This document shows positions 1 to 9,400 of a DNA stretch of 64,000 nt, piece by piece; within the stretch, counting starts at the first letter, position 1; every line of letters begins with the position of its first letter. The position numbers were made by a program, and so were the translations under genes. The stretch comes from Sphingopyxis sp. GTDB taxonomy: Bacteria; Pseudomonadota; Alphaproteobacteria; Sphingomonadales; Sphingomonadaceae. The stretch covers positions 25,039 through 89,038 of the forward strand of contig PNNB01000070.1 of the NCBI GenBank assembly GCA_013823985.1. Direction: 5' to 3'. Under the pieces are notes generated by a model. That model searched no databases. It was not told where the DNA came from and saw only the letters and a program-made list of their open reading frames with translations.

Positions 1-334
1 GATGGACGGCAAACCGACATCACCCTGATCCCATCAGGGCCGTAGTCGCGCCTACCACGAGCTGCGGCCGAAATCGCTCCTACAGGAATTTTTCTTCTGA
101 AAATGCTGTCGGCCAATATGACCCTGAAAAGTGACCAACGGAAGGCGGGCCACTCACGCTCAAATTCCGGGCCTTGGTCGACCAGTGCGCACAATCAAAA
201 ACGACCATCCGTCCCCTCGAAAATTTGGCCGGCAATTATTTTCCGCCCTCATGTCGAAATCCCGTGTCCCCAAGTGTCATGGCAACGATGGACCGCAATA
301 GGGCGTGTTCTTCATCGACAGAAAGGACAAGACC
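1..334. other. Left edge, no convincing complete gene
   Basis: The first 100 bases hold only short open stretches. One frame reads a 14-residue tail ending at a TAG at 43-45, which could be the C-terminus of a gene entering from the left, but nothing in it is recognisable. A longer plus-strand reading from 103 runs out of frame through the membrane protein that follows and has no protein-like composition. I see no hairpin terminator or clear promoter here. Confidence 0.3.
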
Positions 335-778
335 ATGAATATATCAGCACGGACCACAGCCCTGCCGAAATGGTTCTGGATCTGCGCAGGTTTAGGCTTC
401 GCGTGGAATATGTTCGGCGTAGCGCAGTTCCTCGGCACCGCGTTGGCCACGCAAGAAGGCCTTATGATGTCGGGCATGACCGAGGCGCAGGCGAAGCTGT
501 ATTTCGGTTTACCCGTCTGGATGAATATCGCCTTTGCTATCGGGGTGTTCGGCGGATTGCTGGGTTCGGCCCTGCTATTGCTTCGCCGAAAGCAATCGGT
601 AGCCGTGTTTGCTGTGTCGCTCGCGGGATATGTTGTCCTCTATATTGGCGACATCACCGAAGGCGTATTTGCCATCATGGGCAGTTCGCAGGTGATCATA
701 TTGACCTGCGTTGTCCTTATTGCTGCTGGCCTGCTGTGGTTGGCGCGATGGATTGAAAAGCAGTCCGCGCTTTACTGA
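335..778 (+). CDS. Small four-helix membrane protein, function unknown
   Basis: The gene encodes 147 residues with about four hydrophobic segments, roughly residues 13-32, 61-80, 87-105 and 115-137, so it is an inner-membrane protein. The start at 335 is chosen because AAGGAC lies about 7 bases upstream; an in-frame start at 305 has no such site. It precedes a DGPF/YciI protein and an ECF sigma factor on the same strand, with a gap of 65 bases, and could be a target or partner of that pair. Small DoxX-like or unnamed membrane proteins often sit in such loci, but I cannot assign a family. Confidence 0.7.
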   Translation: MNISARTTALPKWFWICAGLGFAWNMFGVAQFLGTALATQEGLMMSGMTEAQAKLYFGLPVWMNIAFAIGVFGGLLGSALLLLRRKQSVAVFAVSLAGYVVLYIGDITEGVFAIMGSSQVIILTCVVLIAAGLLWLARWIEKQSALY

Positions 779-843
779 GAAACGCCCAACGTCGGATTGC
801 ATTTCCGGCTTGTTTACATCATTCAACAGACAAGGAATTCACC

Positions 844-1194
844 ATGCAATATATGCTCATTTACACCGAAACCGCTGACGAGTTTGAAAAGCGCAACCAT
901 CCCGAAGCTGCCAGCGCCTATTGGGGCGGTTGGAGCGCCTATATGGGCGCGATGGGGCAGGCGGGACTGATCGTGAACGGCGACGGACTGCAACCGCCGC
1001 ACACCGCGACCACGCTTCGAATTCGCGACGGCCAGCGCCATGTTCAGGACGGCCCCTTTGCGGATGCGAAAGAGCAACTGGGCGGCTATGTCGTGATTGA
1101 AGTACCCGATCTCGACACTGCGCTCGAATGGGCGGCCAAAGCACCTTGCGTGACGAACGGCTCGGTCGAGGTGCGGCCGGTTTTGCAACGATGA
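844..1194 (+). CDS. YciI/DGPF-domain protein
   Basis: This 116-residue protein is a single YCII-related domain of the DGPF subgroup. The signature DGPFADAKE is at about residues 65-73, followed by the usual GGYVVIEV strand and a C-terminal helix-strand with EVRPV. AAGGAA sits 7 bases before the ATG. The gene ends 13 bases before an ECF sigma factor of the type that is characteristically encoded beside DGPF proteins (the ECF42 group). In that group the DGPF proteins are usually targets of the sigma factor; their biochemical role is not settled. Cytoplasmic; no signal peptide. Confidence 0.9.
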   Translation: MQYMLIYTETADEFEKRNHPEAASAYWGGWSAYMGAMGQAGLIVNGDGLQPPHTATTLRIRDGQRHVQDGPFADAKEQLGGYVVIEVPDLDTALEWAAKAPCVTNGSVEVRPVLQR

Positions 1195-1207
1195 CACAGG
1201 CAGATTG

Positions 1208-2425
1208 ATGGAAAAGGATGCGCGCCGCACATCCGAGCTGGCGGCGCGCACGTCTTATGGGCGGTTGTTGGCGATACTGGCATCCGGTTCGCGCGACATA
1301 TCTGCAGCTGAAGATGCCTTGTCGGAGGCCTTCGTCGCTGCACTGAAGAATTGGCCCGACCGCGGCGTTCCCGACAACCCCGACGCATGGCTGCTGACGA
1401 CCGCGCGCAACAGCCAGCGGAACATTGCCCGCCATCTGAAGGTCCGCGACGGCGCGGTCGAAGAAATTGAGCGGCGTCATGATGAGCTTGTGCAAATGCA
1501 ACAGGACTTACCCGACGAGCGTCTAAAGTTGCTGTTTGTCTGCGCGCATCCGGCGATTGACGAGTCCGTAAGAACGCCTTTGATGCTGCAGATCGTGCTT
1601 GGATTGGATGCCGAGCGGATCGGTTCGGCTTTTCTGGTTTCGCCAGCTGCCATGGGTCAGCGGCTGGTGCGGGCCAAATCCAAAATCCGCGACAGCGGAT
1701 TGCGTTTTGCTATTCCCGATGCCGAGGTGCTGCCCGACCGTTTGGCTTATGTACTCAACGCCATTTATGCGGCCTTTGGTGCGGCTTGGGATGATCTGCC
1801 CGGCGCCGCAGAGGGCGAGCAAGGTCTGGCAGAAGAAGCAATCTATCTCGGAAGGCTGATAGTATCGCTGTTGCCGGACGAGCCAGAGCCGAAAGGGTTG
1901 CTCGCGCTTATGCTATACTGCCATGCGCGAAAGGATGCTCGCCGCGATGCGAAAGGGCGGTTCGTTCCGTTAAGCGAGCAGGACAGCGGAAAATGGTCGC
2001 GTGACATGATCATCGAGGCTGAGCAATGGCTCACGATTGCATCGCAGGCCGCGACGTTCGGGCGCTATCAATGCGAGGCTGCGATCCAATCCGTCCATGT
2101 CCAACGCGCAATGACCGGGGCAACCAACCATGCCGCATTGTTAACGCTGTACGACCTTCTTGTGACGCAATGCCCTACGGTCGGCAACGTGGTCAGCCGG
2201 GCCGCGATGCTGCTTGAAGCGGGCCAGGCACAATTAGCGCGCGAAGCACTGGAAGCGCTGCCCGCAGCCCAAACGGCGCGTTATCAGCCCTATTGGGTCA
2301 CGACAGCCTTTGTGGCCAAAGCGACTGGTGATCGACAAGCTGCGGGCAAAGCATTCGACACAGCTATTGCACTGACCGAAGACCCCGCAGTTCGCTCATT
2401 TCTGACGGAACAGGCCGCGTCATAG
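1208..2425 (+). CDS. ECF RNA polymerase sigma factor, ECF42/SigJ-like with long C-terminal extension
   Basis: The protein has 405 residues, about twice the size of a minimal ECF sigma factor. The N-terminal part holds sigma region 2 (SAAEDALSEAFVAALKNWP, then PDAWLLTTARN) and region 4 around residues 110-165. The remaining 230 residues form the helical, TPR/SnoaL-independent extension typical of the ECF42 group (LYLGRLIVSLLP, GLLALMLYCHARK-type motifs). Members of this group lack a cognate anti-sigma factor and rely on the C-terminal extension. A TTG at 1205 would add one residue; the ATG at 1208 is preferred. It follows the DGPF gene closely and is probably co-transcribed with it. It is convergent with the GGDEF-EAL gene. 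Confidence 0.93.
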   Translation: MEKDARRTSELAARTSYGRLLAILASGSRDISAAEDALSEAFVAALKNWPDRGVPDNPDAWLLTTARNSQRNIARHLKVRDGAVEEIERRHDELVQMQQDLPDERLKLLFVCAHPAIDESVRTPLMLQIVLGLDAERIGSAFLVSPAAMGQRLVRAKSKIRDSGLRFAIPDAEVLPDRLAYVLNAIYAAFGAAWDDLPGAAEGEQGLAEEAIYLGRLIVSLLPDEPEPKGLLALMLYCHARKDARRDAKGRFVPLSEQDSGKWSRDMIIEAEQWLTIASQAATFGRYQCEAAIQSVHVQRAMTGATNHAALLTLYDLLVTQCPTVGNVVSRAAMLLEAGQAQLAREALEALPAAQTARYQPYWVTTAFVAKATGDRQAAGKAFDTAIALTEDPAVRSFLTEQAAS

Positions 2426-2483
2426 CAATCAAATAGCCGCATGCCGCATCATGTTTGAGAAAGCGGACATGTGAGCGCCGGTG

Positions 2484-4589
2484 TCAGCTAGAGACGCCGC
2501 TGTTGGAACCGTTCGTGGCACCCAACCCTTTATGGACCTGCGGTTGTATTTGAGGCTCCGAAGACATATCACCGGCAATATTAACGCTCTTCAGCAAGGC
2601 TAGCGCATCAGCTTCCGGCAGCGCCCGATCAAACAGCCAGCCTTGCCCGAATTTGCAGCCGATTTCTTGCAGCCGCGACCGCTGGAACTCGGTTTCAATC
2701 CCTTCGGCCACAACCCGCAAATCCATGGCATCTGCCATACTCGTCATGGCTTTGACGATCGTCCAATTGGTATTGGTTTCGTCCTGGTTCATGACAAATG
2801 ACCCGTCAATCTTTAGCGCATCGAACGGCATGACCTGCAGATGCGCAAGCGACGAATATCCTGTCCCGAAATCGTCGAGGCTGACACGCACGCCCATGGC
2901 GCGTAGTTCTTCAAGCATATGTGCGGTGCGGATCGGGTTGATCACAGCGGCACTTTCGGTGAGTTCGATGGCGATTGTGCGTGGGTGGGCGCCCGTCTCC
3001 ATCAAGATATCGCGGACAAGATCGATGAAATTGGGCTGCTGGAACTGGTTGGGTGCGACGTTCACGCTGATGAAAAAAATTCGATCACCACCGGTTTCTG
3101 CACTCCATCGGGCTGCTGTACGACAGGCTTCACGAAACACCCATGTCCCAAGCGGCACGATGAGACCGCATTCTTCTGCGACGGGAATAAAGATGTCAGG
3201 GGCCGTGTAGTCACCATTGGGCTGCGGCCAGCGCAGTAATGCTTCGAACCCTACAATATTGCGCTCGTTCAACTGGACGATCGGCTGGTAGTGTAATTCG
3301 AAGGCCCGCTGCTCGATAGCCTGTCGCAATGCCGACTGCAGCTCCAGCCGCGTTAACGCTTCGGCACGCATCGTTGCATCGAACGACACTGTTCGTGGCC
3401 CTATACCGAGCTTTCCCTGATATTTTGCTTCGTACATCGCAACGTCGGCATCGCGCATCAACACTTCGGGCGAGGTATAGGTTTCGTCCATATGGGCAAT
3501 GCCTACACTGGCCGATGCTCGCAAATCGTTATCGTTGACACGGTGGACCGGATGCAGGCGGACATGAATTTTTTCGGCGAGCAATTCGGCAACCACAACA
3601 TTCGCTGCGGAGCTGACCAACACCGTGAACTCGTCGCCGCCCATCCGGGCGAGCATAATTTCTGCTTCGGGAAAATGGCCCTCTATTTTTTTGACGACGT
3701 CACGGAGGCGACTGGCCATGGCAACGAGCAGTTGATCACCCGCCTGATGGCCCATCGTATCATTGACCAGTTTGAAGCCATCAAGATCGATATAGATCAG
3801 CGAAAGCGACGTTTTTTCTTTGTTGCTTAGCGCCTCGAACAACTCGGCCAACCGAGCCTCGAACAATGTTCGGTTGGGTAAACCCGTCAGAGGATCACGC
3901 GTCGCGCTTTCGAGTAAGCGGCGGGCGTGATGCTGCCGCTTGAAGACACGCCCTGCCTGCGTGCCGACTTGCACGAGCAGTTCGAGCAATTCGGGATCGG
4001 GAGCAAGGGTGTCGGTCGCGAAAAACTCGATTGCCGCGACCAGTTCTTGGCCCATCAAAACCGGGGCTGCCACTCCCGCGCGGAGCTGTGACCGCAAAGC
4101 AAGGTCGGACCGCGTGAAGCCTGGCAGAGCATGTATATCGGGCGTCCAGATGGGGTGCGGGTTGATGAAGAGTCGACCCGGTGGTGACGCGCAGGGCCAT
4201 GCAACAAGTCTATTTGAGGCATCCGCAAATGGGAACATCAGGTCAGGGTCATGTGCAAACCAGATGTCCGTACCTTCAAGCCGCACGTCTCCGACGTCTC
4301 CGGCACGGATTAGAACATGCCCGATCGCCCAGCCCGTCACGAGGCAGATTTCCTCTGCCGCCAGTCGCAGGGTGGCTATAGGATCGTTCGAGTCATTTGC
4401 GACCGTGGCAATACGGTTGAGCAGTTCAAGTCGGCTGCGCGCAAGATAGGATTCGCGCAGGCCTCGTTCAGCGATAGATTCGGCGTCGAGTCTTGCGCGA
4501 CGTTCGCGCATCAGTGCGCGCTCGAGCCGCGCGATTTTTTGGTCCGAACTTAAAACATCGAAGGTATCGGAGCCCGGCTGGAAGCTCAT
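2484..4589 (-). CDS. GAF-GGDEF-EAL cyclic-di-GMP synthase/phosphodiesterase
   Basis: A soluble protein of 701 residues. An N-terminal coiled-coil (about residues 10-55) leads to a GAF domain (about 60-210), a GGDEF domain with an intact MGGDEF signature near residue 320, and an EAL domain with intact EALLRW, ELTES, DDFGTGYSSL, KIDGSF and AEGIET motifs. Both catalytic sites look competent, so it may make or degrade c-di-GMP. The start is placed at 4589, where ATG overlaps the TGA of the upstream H-NOX gene as ATGA; an upstream in-frame ATG at 4613 would lie inside that gene. The coupling indicates that the H-NOX protein controls the enzyme, as known for H-NOX/diguanylate cyclase pairs. Confidence 0.95.
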   Translation of the reverse strand: MSFQPGSDTFDVLSSDQKIARLERALMRERRARLDAESIAERGLRESYLARSRLELLNRIATVANDSNDPIATLRLAAEEICLVTGWAIGHVLIRAGDVGDVRLEGTDIWFAHDPDLMFPFADASNRLVAWPCASPPGRLFINPHPIWTPDIHALPGFTRSDLALRSQLRAGVAAPVLMGQELVAAIEFFATDTLAPDPELLELLVQVGTQAGRVFKRQHHARRLLESATRDPLTGLPNRTLFEARLAELFEALSNKEKTSLSLIYIDLDGFKLVNDTMGHQAGDQLLVAMASRLRDVVKKIEGHFPEAEIMLARMGGDEFTVLVSSAANVVVAELLAEKIHVRLHPVHRVNDNDLRASASVGIAHMDETYTSPEVLMRDADVAMYEAKYQGKLGIGPRTVSFDATMRAEALTRLELQSALRQAIEQRAFELHYQPIVQLNERNIVGFEALLRWPQPNGDYTAPDIFIPVAEECGLIVPLGTWVFREACRTAARWSAETGGDRIFFISVNVAPNQFQQPNFIDLVRDILMETGAHPRTIAIELTESAAVINPIRTAHMLEELRAMGVRVSLDDFGTGYSSLAHLQVMPFDALKIDGSFVMNQDETNTNWTIVKAMTSMADAMDLRVVAEGIETEFQRSRLQEIGCKFGQGWLFDRALPEADALALLKSVNIAGDMSSEPQIQPQVHKGLGATNGSNSGVSS

Positions 4590-5119
4590 TGCCAGGTCAG
4601 ACGCAGCTGACATGATGCATCGCCATCATGCATGCACCGCGGCTGTTCGACAAGAATCGTTTCGCCGAAAATGGTGGCGAGGCCATCAATGAACCCATGC
4701 GCCAGATGGCACAATTTGCGCGGGGAATTATATCCCATGGTTAGCACGCCATCCTGATCGGCGAAGTGAAAATGGGGGCATCCTGCTCCGGAATAAAGCT
4801 TGCGCACTTCGGGATGGATGATTGAGTTGAGGCTAAGAATGAACGCGCGGGCGTTGAGCGCGGCCTCGAAAAAGACGGGATAGCGTTCGTGCAGGCGGGG
4901 CATCGCACCCGTGCCTAACGCGCGCAGTATTTCAGGCGCGGTGGCTTTGGTCATCGCGCATGCCGCGCCGACAAGTGCGGTCAGTTCTTCGTCTGGATAG
5001 CTACCAAGCGATGTATATGCGCCATCCAATCCTGTTGCCGCCAGCATAGCGTCCCACGCATCGGAGCCGTAACGGTCATGCACGACCTCTTCGACGACAT
5101 TAAAGATGATGCCCTTCAT
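4586..5119 (-). CDS. H-NOX heme-nitric oxide sensor protein
   Basis: A stand-alone H-NOX (HNOB) domain of 177 residues beginning MKGIIFNVVEE, the usual N-terminus of the family. The proximal heme-ligand histidine is in the segment SLNSIIHPEVRKLY (near residue 100). The YxSxR motif that contacts the heme propionates is present as YNSPR. Cytoplasmic. The start at 5119 has GGGGG at a spacing of about 9 bases; an in-frame start 24 bases earlier lacks this. The gene overlaps the following GGDEF-EAL gene by 4 bases. In this class NO binding to ferrous heme changes cyclase or phosphodiesterase activity of the partner and so biofilm formation or dispersal. Oxygen binding cannot be excluded from sequence alone. 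Confidence 0.95.
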   Translation of the reverse strand: MKGIIFNVVEEVVHDRYGSDAWDAMLAATGLDGAYTSLGSYPDEELTALVGAACAMTKATAPEILRALGTGAMPRLHERYPVFFEAALNARAFILSLNSIIHPEVRKLYSGAGCPHFHFADQDGVLTMGYNSPRKLCHLAHGFIDGLATIFGETILVEQPRCMHDGDASCQLRLTWQ

Positions 5120-5710
5120 GCAATTCAGCCCCCTTTTGGTCACGCGAGCGACCGGGCTCGCCCAATCAATGACGACAAAACTTCACGAAACTTTAGAGAA
5201 TTTGGCTGTTTTCTGAGGCGTCGCCTCTATCGGATCAATTGTTACAATCGCTGAACGCAACGCTACATAGCCCGAAGAACGACAGCTTGCATACCGACTA
5301 AAGATCGACACCTGACCCGGTCAACATGGAATCCTAATTATGGCCATTGCCATGGACAGTTGGGACCCCTCCCAACGGGAAGGCGCATTCGCATATAATT
5401 TGGGGATTCCCTGTTCAAAAGGATGGTGCTGCTGGGGAGGATTGAACTCCCGACCTCGTCATTACCAAAGCAAGGGAAACACGGCCGGAAGGTAAGGATT
5501 ACCAACGATTTTGCAGATATTTTGTTGGCATTAGTGGATTAACCCACAGACTTCCCAAGCTGTCCCAAGTTCCGATTTCGGAGTTTTCCTACTGAAAGTT
5601 CTTTGGTTCAATAAAAGTCCAAAAAGCGACCTACGCACGACCTACGAACTACGGGCCGAAACCGCTGAACATATCGCGCAACGGAAGCATGATCGTTCTT
5701 CGGGCGAGAT
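5120..5710. other. Intergenic region holding the left island boundary
   Basis: The 300 bases upstream of the H-NOX start contain no gene. From 5374 the sequence becomes a copy of the region at the 3' end of tRNA-Thr, identical over 5421-5468. From 5469 to 5710 the sequence is unlike what follows the tRNA at the right end, as expected inside an inserted element. No convincing gene is seen in 5469-5710. Confidence 0.5.
5421..5468. repeat. Candidate left attachment site (attL): 48-bp copy of tRNA-Thr 3' half
   Basis: This segment is identical to 21439-21486 and covers the tRNA-Thr(GGT) sequence from the anticodon loop through the encoded CCA. The tRNA 5' half is missing here, so it is not a second tRNA gene. 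In addition 37 of the 47 bases to its left (5374-5420) match 21392-21438 without a gap in my hand alignment. The two copies are 16,018 bp apart and flank a tyrosine integrase, which is the pattern left by site-specific integration into a tRNA 3' end. Confidence 0.85.
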
Positions 5711-5992
5711 CTAACCACTCCCCCAACGCTTCGCGTTTTTCTTGATGATCTTGTCGCAGCCCTGCTGTTCGATACGACGCGCGACCTCATAGACTGTTTC
5801 GTCGACTTTCGCGGCCGGAGCTGCCGCTGCGGTCGCGGCGATCTCGGATATGGCTTCGGCTTTACCGTCTTTCTTGCACATCGCTTCTTTTGTGAGCGAA
5901 ACGGCATATTCCCGGGCGTCTCGTATGTCGCTGTCTTCCGTTTGGCATGCAGACAGCATTAAGAGCGCTATTAATGCGACTTTGGCTTTCAT
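5711..5992 (-). CDS. Small putative lipoprotein, function unknown
   Basis: A 93-residue protein beginning MKAKVALIALLMLSAC, a signal peptide with a lipobox LSAC, so the mature protein would start at Cys16. The mature part has three further cysteines' worth of acidic/alanine-rich sequence with an AAATAAAAPAAK linker and ends in a lysine-rich tail. The start at 5992 is chosen for the signal peptide; in-frame starts at 6019 and 6040 would bury it. The gene lies just inside the left island boundary. I recognise no family. Confidence 0.6.
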   Translation of the reverse strand: MKAKVALIALLMLSACQTEDSDIRDAREYAVSLTKEAMCKKDGKAEAISEIAATAAAAPAAKVDETVYEVARRIEQQGCDKIIKKNAKRWGSG

Positions 5993-6448
5993 GGCGGCCG
6001 CATAACTTTGCCGAAACATGTTGTCAAAATGGAATTCCATGAAAATTTTACATCCTGAGATTTAGCGTCGAAAATCGTGTAGCAGGTCGAAATCGCTCTA
6101 TATGAGCGACAAGTTGCCCGAATTCCTGCACTAATATCGATACTTAGATTTTGGCATTTCCAGTAGTCTGAATTTGAAAGCTGGGGCGCCATTAAAATGC
6201 CCTGTGCCAAATAGAACCATCGTCTCATGAAGAGCGAATTTATAGTTGATGGACCCTACGAATCCCGATAGCAAATATCAAAGTCGCCCATAAAAAGGGT
6301 CGTCGGACACTACTCCAAAAGGGTTAGGTTTTCGGCGAAAAATCCCTCTGCATTTACCCGAATTTCTCGACCGGATTCCGCGCGCGCGGGGTATTGTGCG
6401 AGCTGAGGGACGTTCGTGTCATAACTGCCTGTTGCTGGAGCCACCATC
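5993..6448. other. Intergenic region upstream of the RTX gene
   Basis: This divergent region is richer in A+T than its neighbours. It must carry the promoters for the small lipoprotein and the RTX gene, but no box stands out by eye. The segment at 6384-6398 is a run of alternating C and G around the sequence GCGCGCGCGG. GGAG lies about 10 bases before the RTX start codon. Confidence 0.35.
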
Positions 6449-9400
6449 ATGCCTACTTTTTATAATGCACTTGGAAGTCAAACTCTAAACGGATCGAACC
6501 AGCAGGACCGTTTCTATGCCTTCACCTTTGACGACAATCTGAACAATTTGCGTGCGGATTCGATTGTGGCGGTGTTTAGCTGGACGACGACGCTCCGTAC
6601 CTCGGCGACGAATTTTTTCACGATCACCGGCAATAACGTGCAGCTCTCGTCCGACTTCTTTGCGGGCGGCGAGAAGAATGACTTCATTTACGGATCGAAC
6701 GCAAACGACGCGATCTTCTTCAATAATGGCGTGATTAGCGGGGGCATTGGCAGTTTCTCCTCCATCGAGCAGATCGAAATGGGCGCTGGCGACGACATCG
6801 TGGATCTTTCGGCGCGCGGCCCCTCTGGTGTCGATTATACGAAGAACATTATCATTCGAGGCGATTCCGGGAACGACACCATCATCGGTGGAGCCGGGAT
6901 GGACACGATTTACGGCGATGACGGCAATGACCTGCTTCTCGGCTGGCGCGGTGCCGATACGTTGTACGGCGGTGCCGGTGACGATACCATTTACGGCGAC
7001 GATTTCGGCTTCAATGGCATTGCCGGAGATGATTTTCTTTATGGTCAGGCGGGCAATGACACTCTTTACGGCGGTGCCCGTACGGACCGGCTTGAAGGCG
7101 GTGATGGTAACGACACTCTTTATGGCGGGTCAGGCGGCGATAATCTTCTCGGCGGCGCGGGCGACGATATACTCTACGGCGATGACGACGGCGTAAATGG
7201 CAATGACAAACTCGATGGCGAGGCCGGCAACGACCAGATGTTCGGCGGTGGCGGCAATGACGAGATGCGCGGTGGAACCGGTAATGACCTCGTCGACGGC
7301 GGCATCGGAAATGACTTTGTCGATGGTGATGGCGGCATCGATATTCTCATTGGTGGAGCAGGCGACGACATTCTGAACGGCGGAACCGAATCCGATACCG
7401 CTGTCTATTCCGGAAATCTGAGCGATTATTCTATCGTCCAGAATGTCGATGGCAGCTTCACCATTACCGATCTACGCGGCGGGTCACCCGATGGTGTCGA
7501 CACGCTCCGCAATGTCGAGTTTTTCCAGTTTGCCAATACAACCATCCCGGCAGGCGTGCCCAATACGCCTCCCGTCATAACATCCGATGGCGGTGGCATC
7601 GCTGCATCGCTCTCTGTTCTGGAAAATGCGACCTTTGTCACGACTGTCACGGCTTCCGATGCGGATAATGGTCAGACTTTGACCTATTCTATAGCAGGTG
7701 GTGCCGACGCGGCCCTGTTTACGATCGATCCGGTAACTGGCGTTGTCTCGTTCATCAACGCGCCCGATTTCGAGAACCCTGCCGACGCTGGCGGAAACAA
7801 TGTGTATGACATCATTGTCCGCGCTACCGATAACCTGGGCGGCTTTGATGAGCAGGCCATTGCCATTACCGTCACGGACGTATCGGAAGGCTCGCCTCCG
7901 ATCATCATTTCGAACGGAGGCGGAGCGACCGCGAGCGTTACCATTGACGAGAATGCTACTGCAGTTGCGACCGTGCAGGCAGAAGATGCCGATGGCACAA
8001 CGCCGACCTACTCCATCGTAGGTGGAGCCGACGCAGCCTTGTTTAGCATTGATCCACAAACAGGTCAGTTGGTCTTCATCAACGCACCCGATTTCGAAAA
8101 TCCGACGGATGCCGGGCAGAATAATGTCTATGATGTCATCGTTCAGGCCAGTGACGGCATCAATATCGATCAGCAGCAGATTTCGGTTACCGTGGCGAAC
8201 ACCAACGACAACGCGCCGGTCATTACATCTGCCGGTGGCGGTGCGACAGGATCGGTCAGCGCTACCGAAAATGCTACCGCCGTTGCTACCGTTGTCGCAA
8301 CCGACGCCGACGGTTCAACGCTGACTTACGCTATCGTAGGTGGCGCAGATGCGGCATTGTTCACCATAGACCCGGTAACGGGCGCGCTCGCGTTCATCAC
8401 TGCCCCCGATTTTGAAATACCCGGCGATTTTGACGGCAATAATGTGTATGATGTCATTGTTCAGGCTAGTGATGGCACGAATATTGACGAGCAGCAGATT
8501 GCCGTCACCGTTGGTAATGCGAACGACATTAGCCCTGTCATCACGTCCAATGGCGGTGGTGCGACGGCGAGTGTCAGCATAAGCGAGAATATCTCTGCCG
8601 TAACGACTGTCACAGCCACCGATGCCGACGGAACCAACCCGGTATATTCGATTGTCGGCGGTGCCGATGCAGCGTTGTTTACGATCGACCCGCAGACCGG
8701 CTCGCTCGTCTTCATAACCGCGCCCGACTTTGAAACGCCGGGCGATTTTGACGGCAACAATGTTTATGATGTCATCGTGCAGGCCAGCGACGGAGTAAAC
8801 TCCAGCCAGCAGCAGATTGCGGTCAGCGTTGGGAACGTGAATGACGCGGCTCCCGTAATCACCTCCAACGGCGGTGGCGCGACTGCTTCGGTTAGTGTCA
8901 CCGAAAACACCGCGGCGATTACGTCGGTGACATCGACTGACGCCGATGGACCAGCGCCGGTCTATACCATCGTCGGTGGTGCCGATGCCGCCTTTTTCAC
9001 GATTGACCCGCAGACCGGAGCGCTTCAGTTCCTGTCCGCGCCCGATTTCGAACTGCCTGGCGATTTCAATGGCGACAATATTTACGACGTGATTGTGCAG
9101 GCCAGCGATGGCACCAACAGCGACCAGCAGCAAATTGCGGTCACAGTAACCAATGCCAACGACAACGCGCCGGTTATCACCTCCGGCGGTGGCGGCGCGA
9201 ACGCTGCGGTTAGCGCAGCGGAAAACCAGCGCACTGTGTTGGCCGTGGTGGCACAAGATGCCGACGGTGCGGCTATCACCTATTCCATCGTCGGTGGCGC
9301 GGACGCCGCTTTGTTCACGATCAACGCACAAACAGGAGCATTGGAGTTCATCACCGCACCCGATTTCGAATTGCCGACGGACGCCGATTTCAACGGCATT

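Noticed and set aside
103..756. 217-codon plus-strand reading at the left edge
   Set aside because: It overlaps the better-supported membrane protein in another frame, is rich in Arg, Cys and His as out-of-frame readings are, and has no ribosome binding site.
5424..5468. Second tRNA-Thr gene
   Set aside because: Only the 3' half is present and the acceptor stem and D-arm cannot form, so it is an attachment-site copy.
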